58,519 nucleotides of DNA. It comes from Bacillus sp. EB600 (lineage in GTDB: Bacteria > Bacillota > Bacilli > Bacillales > Cytobacillaceae). The DNA is taken from positions 1-58,519 of the forward strand of contig NZ_JAEVLT010000029.1 of the NCBI RefSeq assembly GCF_024494385.1, written 5' to 3'. Within the stretch, counting starts at the first letter, position 1. The number at the start of each line of letters is the position of its first letter. The notes under the pieces are model-generated. The model saw only the letters and a program-made list of their open reading frames with translations, did not search any database and was not told the DNA's origin. Made by a program: the position numbers and the translations under genes. Shown here piece after piece: positions 27,787 to 35,889 of the stretch.

Positions 27787-28980
27787 ATGGCTAATATTCT
27801 ATCGGGACTTACAGTTATTGATTTGACGCAAAACGTGGCAGGTCCGTTTTGTGCACAAATGCTAGGGGATTTAGGAGCGACGGTCATCAAGATAGAACGT
27901 CCGGGACATGGAGATGATACGAGGCACTGGCACCCGCCTTTATGGGGTGAGGAATCCTCTACCTTCTTAGCATTAAATCGTAATAAGAAAAGCGTATGTG
28001 TTGATCTTAATCAACCGGAGGGGCAGAAAATTGTCCAGGAATTATGCCAAAAGGCAGACATCTTTATCCATAGCTTGAAACCTGGAAGTGAAGAGTCTCG
28101 CGGGCTGGGCTATGAGGCATTATCCGAAATCAATCCTTCTTTAATTTACGCGGCGATTAGTGCGTTCGGTGATAAAGGGAAAATGAAAAACAAGCCAGGC
28201 TACGACCCGCTTATTCAGGCATACAGCGGCATCATGAGCATGATAGGAAATGAAGGAGACGACCCGGCTCGTGTCAGCGTATCGATTGTTGATATGGCAA
28301 CAGGCATGTGGTCTCTGATTGGTATACTAACTGCCCTTCACCAACGCAACCAAACGGGCAAAGGCTGCAAAGTAGCAAACAGTCTATTAGAAACGGGTGT
28401 TGCATGGGTTACATTACAGCTTTCAACGTTCATGGCTTCCGGAAGACTTCCAAGGAAGATGGGAACAGGAATGGCGACTTCAGCACCATATGAGGCTTTT
28501 AAAACAAAAGGAGATCAATGGGCAATTGTGGCAGCAGGTAACAATCGACTGTTCAAAAATTTATGTGCAGCGCTCCAAATGCCTGAGCTGGTCGAGGATC
28601 CTCGCTTTGAATCCAATCCAGCAAGAGTTCAAAACCGTAAAGAGCTTCACAGAATAATCGAAGAATGCACCCTGCGCTATGAGGTGGATGACCTTGTTAA
28701 CTTAATGGAGGAATACAATGTACCAAGCAGCCCAATCAATACATTGGATCGGGTACTCCGGGATGAACAAGTGAATGCGCTTTCTCTGATTAAACCAGTT
28801 GAAGGATTTAGGGTTTCTGATTTCCGAATGGTCGATTTACCATTCCGTATCAATGAGGAACGTGGGAATCTTCAATCGTTGCCACCGCTACTGGGGGAGC
28901 ATACGGATGAAATTCTTAGCTCACTAAATTACTCAGAAGAAGTATTGGAGCAGCTCAAGAGCAAGAACATTATTGGTTAG
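27787..28980 (+). CDS. class III CoA-transferase (CaiB/BaiF family)
   Basis: The 397-residue protein is a standard CaiB/BaiF CoA-transferase: LTVIDLTQNVAGPFCAQMLGDLGATVIKIE at the N-terminus and catalytic Asp169 in SIVDMATG, the same number as in formyl-CoA transferase. These enzymes move CoA from one acyl-CoA (often succinyl-CoA) to a free acid. In this cluster it should activate the acid that the acyl-CoA dehydrogenase and hydratase then process. It shares family and position relative to a lyase with the protein at 37214. The next gene starts 10 bp after its stop. Confidence 0.92.
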   Translation: MANILSGLTVIDLTQNVAGPFCAQMLGDLGATVIKIERPGHGDDTRHWHPPLWGEESSTFLALNRNKKSVCVDLNQPEGQKIVQELCQKADIFIHSLKPGSEESRGLGYEALSEINPSLIYAAISAFGDKGKMKNKPGYDPLIQAYSGIMSMIGNEGDDPARVSVSIVDMATGMWSLIGILTALHQRNQTGKGCKVANSLLETGVAWVTLQLSTFMASGRLPRKMGTGMATSAPYEAFKTKGDQWAIVAAGNNRLFKNLCAALQMPELVEDPRFESNPARVQNRKELHRIIEECTLRYEVDDLVNLMEEYNVPSSPINTLDRVLRDEQVNALSLIKPVEGFRVSDFRMVDLPFRINEERGNLQSLPPLLGEHTDEILSSLNYSEEVLEQLKSKNIIG

Positions 28981-28990
28981 GAGACAGACG

Positions 28991-29959
28991 ATGAATTTAC
29001 CTCGACACGTTGAATTGTATGAGGTAGGACCAAGGGAAGGCTTTCAATCGGAAGCAGGCAAAATTCCTACCGAAGATAAGATTAGTTTCATTAATTCATT
29101 GAGCCAAACTGGACTCAAAAACATTGAAGTTACTTCCTTTGTTAGTCCGAAATGGGTGCCGCAGATGGCAGATGCGGAAATGGTATTAGCAAAGATTGAT
29201 AGAGTGCCGGGAATTTCCTATCGAGCAGCATATCTGAATTTGAAAGGGCTTGAGCGGGCACTGGACAACAACGTGACATTGGACGGAAGTCTTGTCCTAT
29301 CTGCAAGTAATGCCTTTTCAAAACGGAATATGAATAAATCGACGAATGATATGTTTGATACATTGCCAGAATGGATTGAAGCCTATAAGAATGCAGGCAT
29401 TCAGGTGAAACAGATGGGATTTATGGCCTCCTTTGGCTGTAACTTTGAAGGCTATATTTATTTAGATCATTTGCTGGATCTCATGGGTAAGGTTATTTCC
29501 TTAGCAGAAAGCTACGGAGAACGGATACAGAAGGTCAAGCTAGCCGATACGATGGGCTGGGCAAACCCAGAACAGATAAAACGAACCGTTCGTGCCATTC
29601 AGGATAAATGGCCGGAACTTAACATACATTTACATTTGCATGATACACGCGGACTTGGTCTTGCGAACGTTTATGCAGCTCTTCAAGAAGGGCTGTGGGA
29701 ATTTGATACGGCTGTTGCAGGTCTTGGAGGCTGTCCATTTGCTGCAGTGAAAGGGGCGCCGGGCAACATTTCTACAGAGGACGTCGCATTTCTATGCGAG
29801 GAAATGGGCATTGATACAGGACTGAACTTGGAGGCTTTAGTTGAATGCTCCAAGATGGCTGAAAGGATTGTAGGGCGAGAACTCCCTGGGCATCTGTCCA
29901 AGGGCGGTGTTCTTCCCGGAATCAGACCACAATCCTGGATGCAGGTACAAGGATCTTAA
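28991..29959 (+). CDS. HMG-CoA lyase-family enzyme (copy 1)
   Basis: The 322-residue protein has the HMG-CoA lyase TIM barrel. It starts MNLPRHVELYEVGPREGFQS with catalytic Arg15, has HLHLHDTRG for the metal-binding histidines, and ends with AGLGGCPFAAVKGAPGN, where the Cys and Asn complete the site. In known enzymes the residue after the Arg is Asp; here it is Glu16. Family members split 3-hydroxy-3-methylglutaryl-CoA or related tertiary 3-hydroxyacyl-CoAs such as citramalyl-CoA. The start at 28991 follows AGGAGACAG. It probably acts as the last step after hydration. Confidence 0.9.
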   Translation: MNLPRHVELYEVGPREGFQSEAGKIPTEDKISFINSLSQTGLKNIEVTSFVSPKWVPQMADAEMVLAKIDRVPGISYRAAYLNLKGLERALDNNVTLDGSLVLSASNAFSKRNMNKSTNDMFDTLPEWIEAYKNAGIQVKQMGFMASFGCNFEGYIYLDHLLDLMGKVISLAESYGERIQKVKLADTMGWANPEQIKRTVRAIQDKWPELNIHLHLHDTRGLGLANVYAALQEGLWEFDTAVAGLGGCPFAAVKGAPGNISTEDVAFLCEEMGIDTGLNLEALVECSKMAERIVGRELPGHLSKGGVLPGIRPQSWMQVQGS

Positions 29960-30001
29960 TTTAATAGAAATATATATTCATAAAACATGGAGGAATGAAA
30001 A

Positions 30002-31162
30002 ATGAATTTTGAATTTACTGACTTACAGAATGATATTCGCGATGGAGTAAGAGAGGTTTGCTCGCGGTTTGATTTAGATTATTGGAGACGATCCCATGAG
30101 GAACATTCCTATCCAACAGAATTTGTAAAAGCCATGAGTGACGCAGGCTGGCTGGGCGCACTAATTCCGGAGGAGTACGGCGGCTCAGGGTTAGGTTTTA
30201 CAGAGGGAGCAATTATCCTGGAAGAAGTCAATCGTTCCGGTGGAAACTCTAACCAGGTTCATGCCCAGATGTATACGATGGGTGCCGTTCTCAGACACGG
30301 AAGTGAGGAACAAAAGAATAAATATTTACCACAAATTGCGGAGGGTTCCTTAAGACTGCAAACGTTCGCTGTTACAGAGCCTGACGCTGGTACGGATACA
30401 ACAAAAATTAAAACATTCGCTGAGAAAAAAGGTGACCGTTACATTATTAACGGACAAAAAATCTTTATCTCCCGTTTCAACAACACAGATTTGATGCTGC
30501 TTCTTGCTCGTACAACACCGCTTGACAAAGTAGAAAAGAAAACACATGGCATCAGCTTGTTCCTAATTGATACCCGTGAAGTTGGAAAAGGCATTGAATC
30601 AACGACAATCTCAACGATGTTAGGCGGAGACACGAATCAATTGTTCTTCACTGACCTTGAAGTACCTGAGGAATGCTTGATTGGTGAAGAAGGAAGAGGA
30701 CTTTATTGCGTAATGGACGGAATGGTTGCAGAAAGGATTCTTGTATCCGGTTCCGCGCTTGGTAATGGTAAGTGGTTTATTGACCAGGCAGTAAAATATG
30801 CAAACGAGCGTGTTGTCTTTAACCGTCCAATCGGTCAAAACCAAGGAATCCAGTTCCCGATTGCACAAGCCTATATGGAGCTTCAAGCTGCTGAGGCGCT
30901 GATGTATAAAGCAGCTTCTAAATTCGATAATAAACTACAAGCTGGGGCAGATGCAAATATGGCGAAGTACATGTGTTCTGAGGCTGCTTATCATGCAGCT
31001 GAAGCGTGTATGCAAACGCATGGCGGCTATGCTGCAGCAAACGAGTACCACATCAATCGTAAATGGATGCAAGCAAGAATGATGAAAATTGCTCCAATCT
31101 CTTCGAACTTAATTTTAAGCCATGTAGGTCAGCACGTATTGAAAATGCCAAGATCCTATTAA
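30002..31162 (+). CDS. acyl-CoA dehydrogenase
   Basis: The 386-residue protein has the three ACAD domains: helical N-domain (residues 1-115), beta domain with TFAVTEPDAGTDTTKIKT and KIFISRFNNTDL, and C-terminal helices. The usual C-terminal catalytic Glu motif (YEGT) is absent, replaced by IAPISSNLILSHVGQHV. A Glu at residue 244 (MVAERILVSG) matches the base position of isovaleryl-CoA-type enzymes. It introduces a C2-C3 double bond, passes electrons to EtfAB, and feeds the adjacent hydratase. Branched or dicarboxylic acyl-CoA substrates are plausible. GGAGGAATG precedes the ATG. Confidence 0.9.
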   Translation: MNFEFTDLQNDIRDGVREVCSRFDLDYWRRSHEEHSYPTEFVKAMSDAGWLGALIPEEYGGSGLGFTEGAIILEEVNRSGGNSNQVHAQMYTMGAVLRHGSEEQKNKYLPQIAEGSLRLQTFAVTEPDAGTDTTKIKTFAEKKGDRYIINGQKIFISRFNNTDLMLLLARTTPLDKVEKKTHGISLFLIDTREVGKGIESTTISTMLGGDTNQLFFTDLEVPEECLIGEEGRGLYCVMDGMVAERILVSGSALGNGKWFIDQAVKYANERVVFNRPIGQNQGIQFPIAQAYMELQAAEALMYKAASKFDNKLQAGADANMAKYMCSEAAYHAAEACMQTHGGYAAANEYHINRKWMQARMMKIAPISSNLILSHVGQHVLKMPRSY

Positions 31163-31188
31163 GAAGTCAGGAAAGGAGGGCGAATCTT

Positions 31189-31995
31189 GTGAGTATAGTG
31201 CAAGAATCTTATGAAATGTTGAAGGTTGAATATAAGGGTGATCATAACGAAATCCTGGTTGTCACGTTAAATAGACCTGAAGTAATGAATGCGATGAATA
31301 CGCAAATGCTCGAGGAAAGGCTAAGGCTTTTCCGCGAGGAGGCTTACAACGAAGATTTAAGATGTGTGGTCATCACCGGTGCAGGAGAGAGAGCGTTCAG
31401 CACCGGAGGCGATTTAAAGGAACGCAATGGAATGAGCGACGGTACGTGGAAACGACAACATCATATCATTGAGGACTTGGTTCTGTTAACGCGGGATTTC
31501 CCGGTACCTGTTATCGCTGCCGTGGAAGGCTATGCCCTTGCTGGCGGATGTGAAATGGCGCTGTCAGCTGACTTTATCATTGCTTCAGAAACAGCTGTTT
31601 TCGGCTTATCGGAAGCATTAAGAGGAATTTTACCTGGCGGCGGAGGGCTGCAAAATCTGGCCCGGGCAATCGGTGTACGTCGAGCCAAAGAGCTCATCTA
31701 TACTGGCCGAAAAATTGACGCTGCACTTGCATACGAATGGGGTATGGTCAACCGAGTCGTTTCCAAAGGAAAAGCACTGGAAACCGCATTGGAATTGGCA
31801 GCCAAGATTGCAGACACCGCCCCAATGGCAGTAAGAATGGCAAAAGTCTCCATTAATCAAGGATCTGAAACAGATTACCATACTGCCTACGCTCTGGATA
31901 TTGCAGCATATAACCAGTTAGTGACATCACAAGACCGGTTAGAGGGAGTGGCAGCTTTTAATGAAAAGCGTAAACCAAGATGGAAAAACCAATAA
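31189..31995 (+). CDS. enoyl-CoA hydratase/isomerase-family protein
   Basis: I place the start at the GTG at 31189, after GGAAAGGAGGG, which gives 268 residues; a longer frame from 31063 would overlap the dehydrogenase by 100 bp. The crotonase fold is clear: oxyanion-hole segments AFSTGGDLKE and EGYALAGGCEMALSADF, with both catalytic glutamates (Glu122 in GGCEMA, Glu142 in LSEALRGILPGGGG). The PGGGG segment resembles 3-methylglutaconyl-CoA hydratase. It should hydrate the enoyl-CoA made by the upstream enzyme. The MmgE/PrpD gene overlaps its 3' end if that gene starts at 31961. Confidence 0.9.
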   Translation: MSIVQESYEMLKVEYKGDHNEILVVTLNRPEVMNAMNTQMLEERLRLFREEAYNEDLRCVVITGAGERAFSTGGDLKERNGMSDGTWKRQHHIIEDLVLLTRDFPVPVIAAVEGYALAGGCEMALSADFIIASETAVFGLSEALRGILPGGGGLQNLARAIGVRRAKELIYTGRKIDAALAYEWGMVNRVVSKGKALETALELAAKIADTAPMAVRMAKVSINQGSETDYHTAYALDIAAYNQLVTSQDRLEGVAAFNEKRKPRWKNQ

Positions 31996-33424
31996 CTTGA
32001 TGTCAAAGCTTACTGCCTTTATTACGGAAACATCCTATGAACAGCTTCCAGAGGAAATGGTGGAATTAGCCAAGCAGGCAATCATTGATACGGTTGGGGT
32101 GGCATTAGCCGGGTGGAATGAAACTGCCGTAGAAAAGGCTAAAAAGGTATATGGTTTACATGAGAACGGGCAGGAAGGTATTTCCTCCCTTTGGGGAGAG
32201 CCGGTGAAGGTCGATTGCGATAAAGCAGCCATCATTAATGGGACGGCCTCACATGTGTTGGATTATGACGATGCCTCGGTTGGTGTCGTCATCCATCCTA
32301 GCGCACCCATTCTGTCTGCGATTACGCCACTTGCCGAGAAGCTTAACAGCTCAGGTAAAGAGGTTATAACAGCTTATGCTATTGGCACGGAGGTCATGAT
32401 CCGCATTGGACAAGTCATGGGGATAAGGCATTACAACCTCGGCTGGCATGCAACCGATACATTGGGCACGATTGGAGCTGCTGCGGCTTCTTCCTATCTG
32501 CTCCATCTCAATGAAGAGCAATGCTCCCATGCCATCGCCATTGCTGCCTCAATGACCGGAGGGTTACAGAAGAATTTCGGCTCCATGACCAAGTCGCTCC
32601 ACGTAGGATTGTCGGCATCGCATGGTATTCAGGCAGCACTCTTAGCTGAACAGGGCTTTACCGGGAATCGTGATATTTTTGGAAAACGCGGCTTTTTCAT
32701 GGCATATAGCGGCGGGGCCAATGAGGAAGAGCTGAAGAAGGCGATGGACTCCATTACATTTGGAGAGCCTTACGATATGTTGGAAGGACTATCCGTTAAG
32801 AAATTCCCTTGCTGCTTTGGTACGCACCGTTTTATCCAAGGAGCGCTGGAACTTAAAGACGAGCATCAGTTGAGCTTAGAGGATGTGGAAGAAATTGTGC
32901 TTCAAGCACAGCCGAGAAGCCTCCTGCCTTTGGTTCATTCCCGGCCAATAACAGGATTACAAGGAAAGTTCAGTGCTGAATATACTGTACTGGCATCACT
33001 AGCCGATGGATATGTAAGGCTGAGCAGCTTTGAGGACAATCAAGTGCAACGCACAGAGATTCAAAAGCTGCTGCCTGCGGTGAAGGTGCTGGAATTGCAG
33101 GAATCTGAGGATGACAAGCGACTTAATCGAAGATTAGCAGTAGAAATTAGAATAAAAACAAAGAATGGGCAAGTGTATGAAAAAACAGTTCAACATGCAC
33201 CGGGCTCCAAAGAAAAGCCCATGAGTGAAACAGAGCATCGTGAGAAGTGGGGCAGCTGTTTAAGCCATTATGCCCAGTCTTCACTGGATCATGACAAGAT
33301 AGAGTCAATCGCCCATGAACTGTATGATCAAGGTTTGCGAATGGACACGTATTCAACCTTTAGTGATTGGATGTACGAGATTCACAATCAGATGAATATT
33401 TATAAGCCAAAACAGATGATTTGA
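31961..33424 (+). CDS. MmgE/PrpD-family protein (2-methylcitrate dehydratase-like)
   Basis: The 487-residue protein has the MmgE/PrpD fold. It carries DTVGVALAGWNETAVEKA near residue 42, the signature NGTASHVLDYDDA near residue 92, and a large helical domain that ends with a smaller alpha/beta cap. Known members dehydrate 2-methylcitrate or decarboxylate cis-aconitate; many others have unknown substrates. Its presence with an aconitase downstream suggests chemistry on a tertiary hydroxy di- or tricarboxylate. The longest frame overlaps the upstream hydratase gene by 35 bp. An ATG at 32000 is an alternative start with a weaker site. Confidence 0.85.
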   Translation: MKSVNQDGKTNNLMSKLTAFITETSYEQLPEEMVELAKQAIIDTVGVALAGWNETAVEKAKKVYGLHENGQEGISSLWGEPVKVDCDKAAIINGTASHVLDYDDASVGVVIHPSAPILSAITPLAEKLNSSGKEVITAYAIGTEVMIRIGQVMGIRHYNLGWHATDTLGTIGAAAASSYLLHLNEEQCSHAIAIAASMTGGLQKNFGSMTKSLHVGLSASHGIQAALLAEQGFTGNRDIFGKRGFFMAYSGGANEEELKKAMDSITFGEPYDMLEGLSVKKFPCCFGTHRFIQGALELKDEHQLSLEDVEEIVLQAQPRSLLPLVHSRPITGLQGKFSAEYTVLASLADGYVRLSSFEDNQVQRTEIQKLLPAVKVLELQESEDDKRLNRRLAVEIRIKTKNGQVYEKTVQHAPGSKEKPMSETEHREKWGSCLSHYAQSSLDHDKIESIAHELYDQGLRMDTYSTFSDWMYEIHNQMNIYKPKQMI

Positions 33425-33458
33425 TTCAATAAGGAAATCAATTGGAAGGAGTACCAAA

Positions 33459-34292
33459 ATGAAAATTGCATTGTTCAACGAAAATCGCGTAGGTGTTGTC
33501 GATGGCACAAGTGTGATCGATATAACCGATTTAACATCTTGGAACAACGGGGATCCGCAAGCCTCTTTAGTCAAGTTGATGGGAGACTTTGAATCTTTGA
33601 AACCAAAAATTGAAGCAGGGCTAAGCTCTTGTCCGGTTTATCCTGTATCGGACGTTGCGCTCCGTGCCCCTGTTCCAAATCCGAGTAAAATTGTAGCAGC
33701 TCCAATCAATTATATCTTGCACAAACAAGAGATGAACACCGCCTTAACCGTAGACGGCCTTGGCTTTTTCCTCAAATCGCCTTCATCACTTATCGGACCT
33801 AATCAAACAGTATTGCTGCCGTTCAGAGACCGAAGAGTGGATCATGAAGCGGAAATTGCTTTCGTAGTTGGTAAGGAAGCAAAGGATGTCAAGGCAGAGG
33901 ATGCGTCTAAGTACATCTTCGGATATATTGCTTTAATGGACATTACGGTACGGGGTAAGGAAGATCGTCCATGGCGCAAATCCTTCGATACATTTACACC
34001 AATCGGACCATGGATCGTAACAGGGGATGAAGTGGGGAACCCAAATGAATTGCAAATGAATCTATGGGTTAACGATGAAATCAGACAATCGGCAAACACA
34101 AGTGATCTCATTTACGATTGCTATAAATTCTTTGAGGCGGCTTCCAGTGTCATGACGCTGCTTCCGGGAGATATTATTACGACTGGAACACCTGAAGGCG
34201 TGGCTCCGATTACAAAAGGGGATACCGTACGCATTCATATCGAAAGAATCGGTGAATTTTCCGTACAGGTTGACTACAAGCCGGGCATTTAA
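33459..34292 (+). CDS. fumarylacetoacetate hydrolase-family protein (candidate fumaryl-/maleylpyruvate hydrolase)
   Basis: The 277-residue protein ends in the FAH domain. It has RRVDHEAEIAFVVGKEAKDV with the Glu-x-Glu metal ligands (about residues 127-146), GYIALMDITVRG with the metal-binding Asp, and the closing TTGTPEGVAPITKGD. FAH enzymes hydrolyse C-C bonds of 2,4-dioxo acids. With the gentisate dioxygenase gene downstream it is the natural candidate for splitting fumarylpyruvate or maleylpyruvate (or a methylated form) to pyruvate plus a C4/C5 dicarboxylate. GGAAGGAG precedes the ATG. No maleylpyruvate isomerase gene is visible. Confidence 0.88.
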   Translation: MKIALFNENRVGVVDGTSVIDITDLTSWNNGDPQASLVKLMGDFESLKPKIEAGLSSCPVYPVSDVALRAPVPNPSKIVAAPINYILHKQEMNTALTVDGLGFFLKSPSSLIGPNQTVLLPFRDRRVDHEAEIAFVVGKEAKDVKAEDASKYIFGYIALMDITVRGKEDRPWRKSFDTFTPIGPWIVTGDEVGNPNELQMNLWVNDEIRQSANTSDLIYDCYKFFEAASSVMTLLPGDIITTGTPEGVAPITKGDTVRIHIERIGEFSVQVDYKPGI

Positions 34293-34298
34293 TTGAAA

Positions 34299-34321
34299 AA
34301 AATGAAATCATTTTTCATTTT
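34299..34321 (+). terminator. AT-rich stem-loop after the FAH gene
   Basis: AAAATGAAA-TCA(TT)-TTTCATTTT forms an AT-only hairpin of about nine pairs, just past the stop. It is weak by composition, so it may only partly reduce readthrough to the genes downstream. Confidence 0.4.
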
Positions 34322-34347
34322 ATAGACTGACTGTTAACAAGAATGGA

Positions 34348-34575
34348 ATGGTGACTATGAGAACTCATAAGGCTTTTACAAAAAAAGAGACATTAGAATA
34401 TAGGATCAACCATTTGAGAAATGAAATGATCCAATCTGCTGCAGCCACTGGTTTGAATAGTCACAGGACCATTTACTATAGTCAGGAATTAGATAAACTC
34501 ATCAACATCTATCAAAAGCATTTTTATCATATGGATAGGAACGAAAGAATCTTTCATAACGATAAAATTGTTTGA
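34348..34575 (+). CDS. Spo0E-like aspartyl-phosphate phosphatase family protein
   Basis: The 75-residue protein has the Spo0E family layout: two short helices joined by a loop, with the family motif SQELD (YYSQELDKLI) near residue 48. Spo0E-type proteins dephosphorylate Spo0A~P and delay sporulation. A gene of this family is unexpected between the FAH hydrolase and gentisate dioxygenase genes, both of one catabolic operon. A paralogue sits at 52610-52813. Whether this copy controls sporulation in response to the aromatic substrate, or is simply a passenger, cannot be decided from sequence. An ATG at 34357 is an alternative start. Confidence 0.82.
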   Translation: MVTMRTHKAFTKKETLEYRINHLRNEMIQSAAATGLNSHRTIYYSQELDKLINIYQKHFYHMDRNERIFHNDKIV

Positions 34576-34718
34576 GGATTGCGACGCTAGGTAGCTATAA
34601 TATCTAGCTTTTAACCATACTCTTTGATTAATTTCATAAGAACATTTTCATTTGAGTTTGCTCCATATATTGATAGGACTTTATCGTACGAACGTTATGA
34701 CGAAAGAGGGGGAAGTAT

Positions 34719-35858
34719 ATGTCGGAACATAAAGCGAAACAACAATGGACACCGGAATTGCTGGATTTCCACCAGGAACTGAAGGATAAGAATATGGGCC
34801 CTTTATGGGCTTCCGTTTTCAGCTCACATCAGCCAAAGCCCCGTGCCGTACCCTATCTGTGGAAAAAGAAGCTGATTCTCGAGGCGCTTGACAAAGCCAA
34901 GGAGCTGCTTGCGGTAGGTACAGGTTCGATTGACCGTCGAGCCATCTATTTAGTGAATCCCGGGATGAAGCATTTGGAGCCTCATGGATGGGGAGGGGCA
35001 ACGCAAACGTTGTACGCTGCTGTGCAAGCGCTTAATCCGGGGGAAATCGCCCCATCTCATAGGCATATGACATCAGCACTGAGGTTTATCATGGAAGGTC
35101 ATGGGGCATCTGGCATTGTAAATGGTGTGAAATATCATTTCGAACCAGGGGATTACGTCATTACACCGGAATGGTGCTGGCATGATCATGTGAATGAAGG
35201 AAACGAAACGGTGCTATGGATGGACTGCTTAGATATCCCTTTCACTTCAGCACTGACAAGCTCCTTCTTCGAGTTGTATCCCGAGGCGCAGCAGCCTGTT
35301 GAATTTCCTGTAGATTATGGTACAAAGCGTTATGCAGGTGGTATGGTACGGCCAATTTCCGATCGCAAGCCTTCAGCTGCACCGCTCGGACGATATACAT
35401 GGGATTTGACGAAGCAAGCACTGGATGGACAGAGTGAATTGAATCCGGATTCATATGACGGGTTCGCTGTAGAATATATCAATCCTTCTACGGGCAAAGA
35501 CGCAAATGGAAGAGTCGGTGCCAGAATGCAGAAGCTGCCCGTTCAATATAAGGGAAAAGCACATCGCCATGTGCATAGTTCAGTCTTTCATGTGTACAAA
35601 GGAAGCGGGTATACGGTAATGAACGGTGTTCGTTTTGACTGGGAAGAGGGCGACTTCTTCGCATTGCCGGCCTGGACATGGCATGAACACGTGAATGCAT
35701 CTGAAACAGAAGAGGCATTCTTGTTCTCTACGAATGATCTGCCAATCTTGGAGCCATTTGGCTTTGAACGAGAAGAAGCATATCCAGAAAATGGCGGTTA
35801 TCAGGAGATCAAATCAGTTTTTGAGCCTGATCAATCAGATGTAATAGCAATAGATTAG
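34719..35858 (+). CDS. gentisate 1,2-dioxygenase
   Basis: The 379-residue bicupin matches gentisate 1,2-dioxygenase in length and motifs. The N-terminal MGPLWASVF segment is typical. The first cupin has PSHRHMTSALRFIMEG and WCWHDHV, with the iron-binding histidines, and the second cupin has GKAHRHVHSSVFHVYKG and WTWHEHV. The enzyme opens the gentisate ring between C1 and C2 to maleylpyruvate using Fe(II) and O2. It lies next to a 3-hydroxybenzoate 6-hydroxylase-like gene, which would supply gentisate. AGAGGGGGAAG precedes the ATG. 143 bp separate it from the Spo0E-like gene. Confidence 0.93.
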   Translation: MSEHKAKQQWTPELLDFHQELKDKNMGPLWASVFSSHQPKPRAVPYLWKKKLILEALDKAKELLAVGTGSIDRRAIYLVNPGMKHLEPHGWGGATQTLYAAVQALNPGEIAPSHRHMTSALRFIMEGHGASGIVNGVKYHFEPGDYVITPEWCWHDHVNEGNETVLWMDCLDIPFTSALTSSFFELYPEAQQPVEFPVDYGTKRYAGGMVRPISDRKPSAAPLGRYTWDLTKQALDGQSELNPDSYDGFAVEYINPSTGKDANGRVGARMQKLPVQYKGKAHRHVHSSVFHVYKGSGYTVMNGVRFDWEEGDFFALPAWTWHEHVNASETEEAFLFSTNDLPILEPFGFEREEAYPENGGYQEIKSVFEPDQSDVIAID

Positions 35859-35889
35859 TAGAATCATAAAAATAGATGGGGTGATTGTA

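Noticed and set aside
31063..31188. Longer N-terminus for the enoyl-CoA hydratase
   Set aside because: It overlaps the 3' end of the acyl-CoA dehydrogenase gene in another frame, and the GTG at 31189 has the strong GGAAAGGAGGG site.
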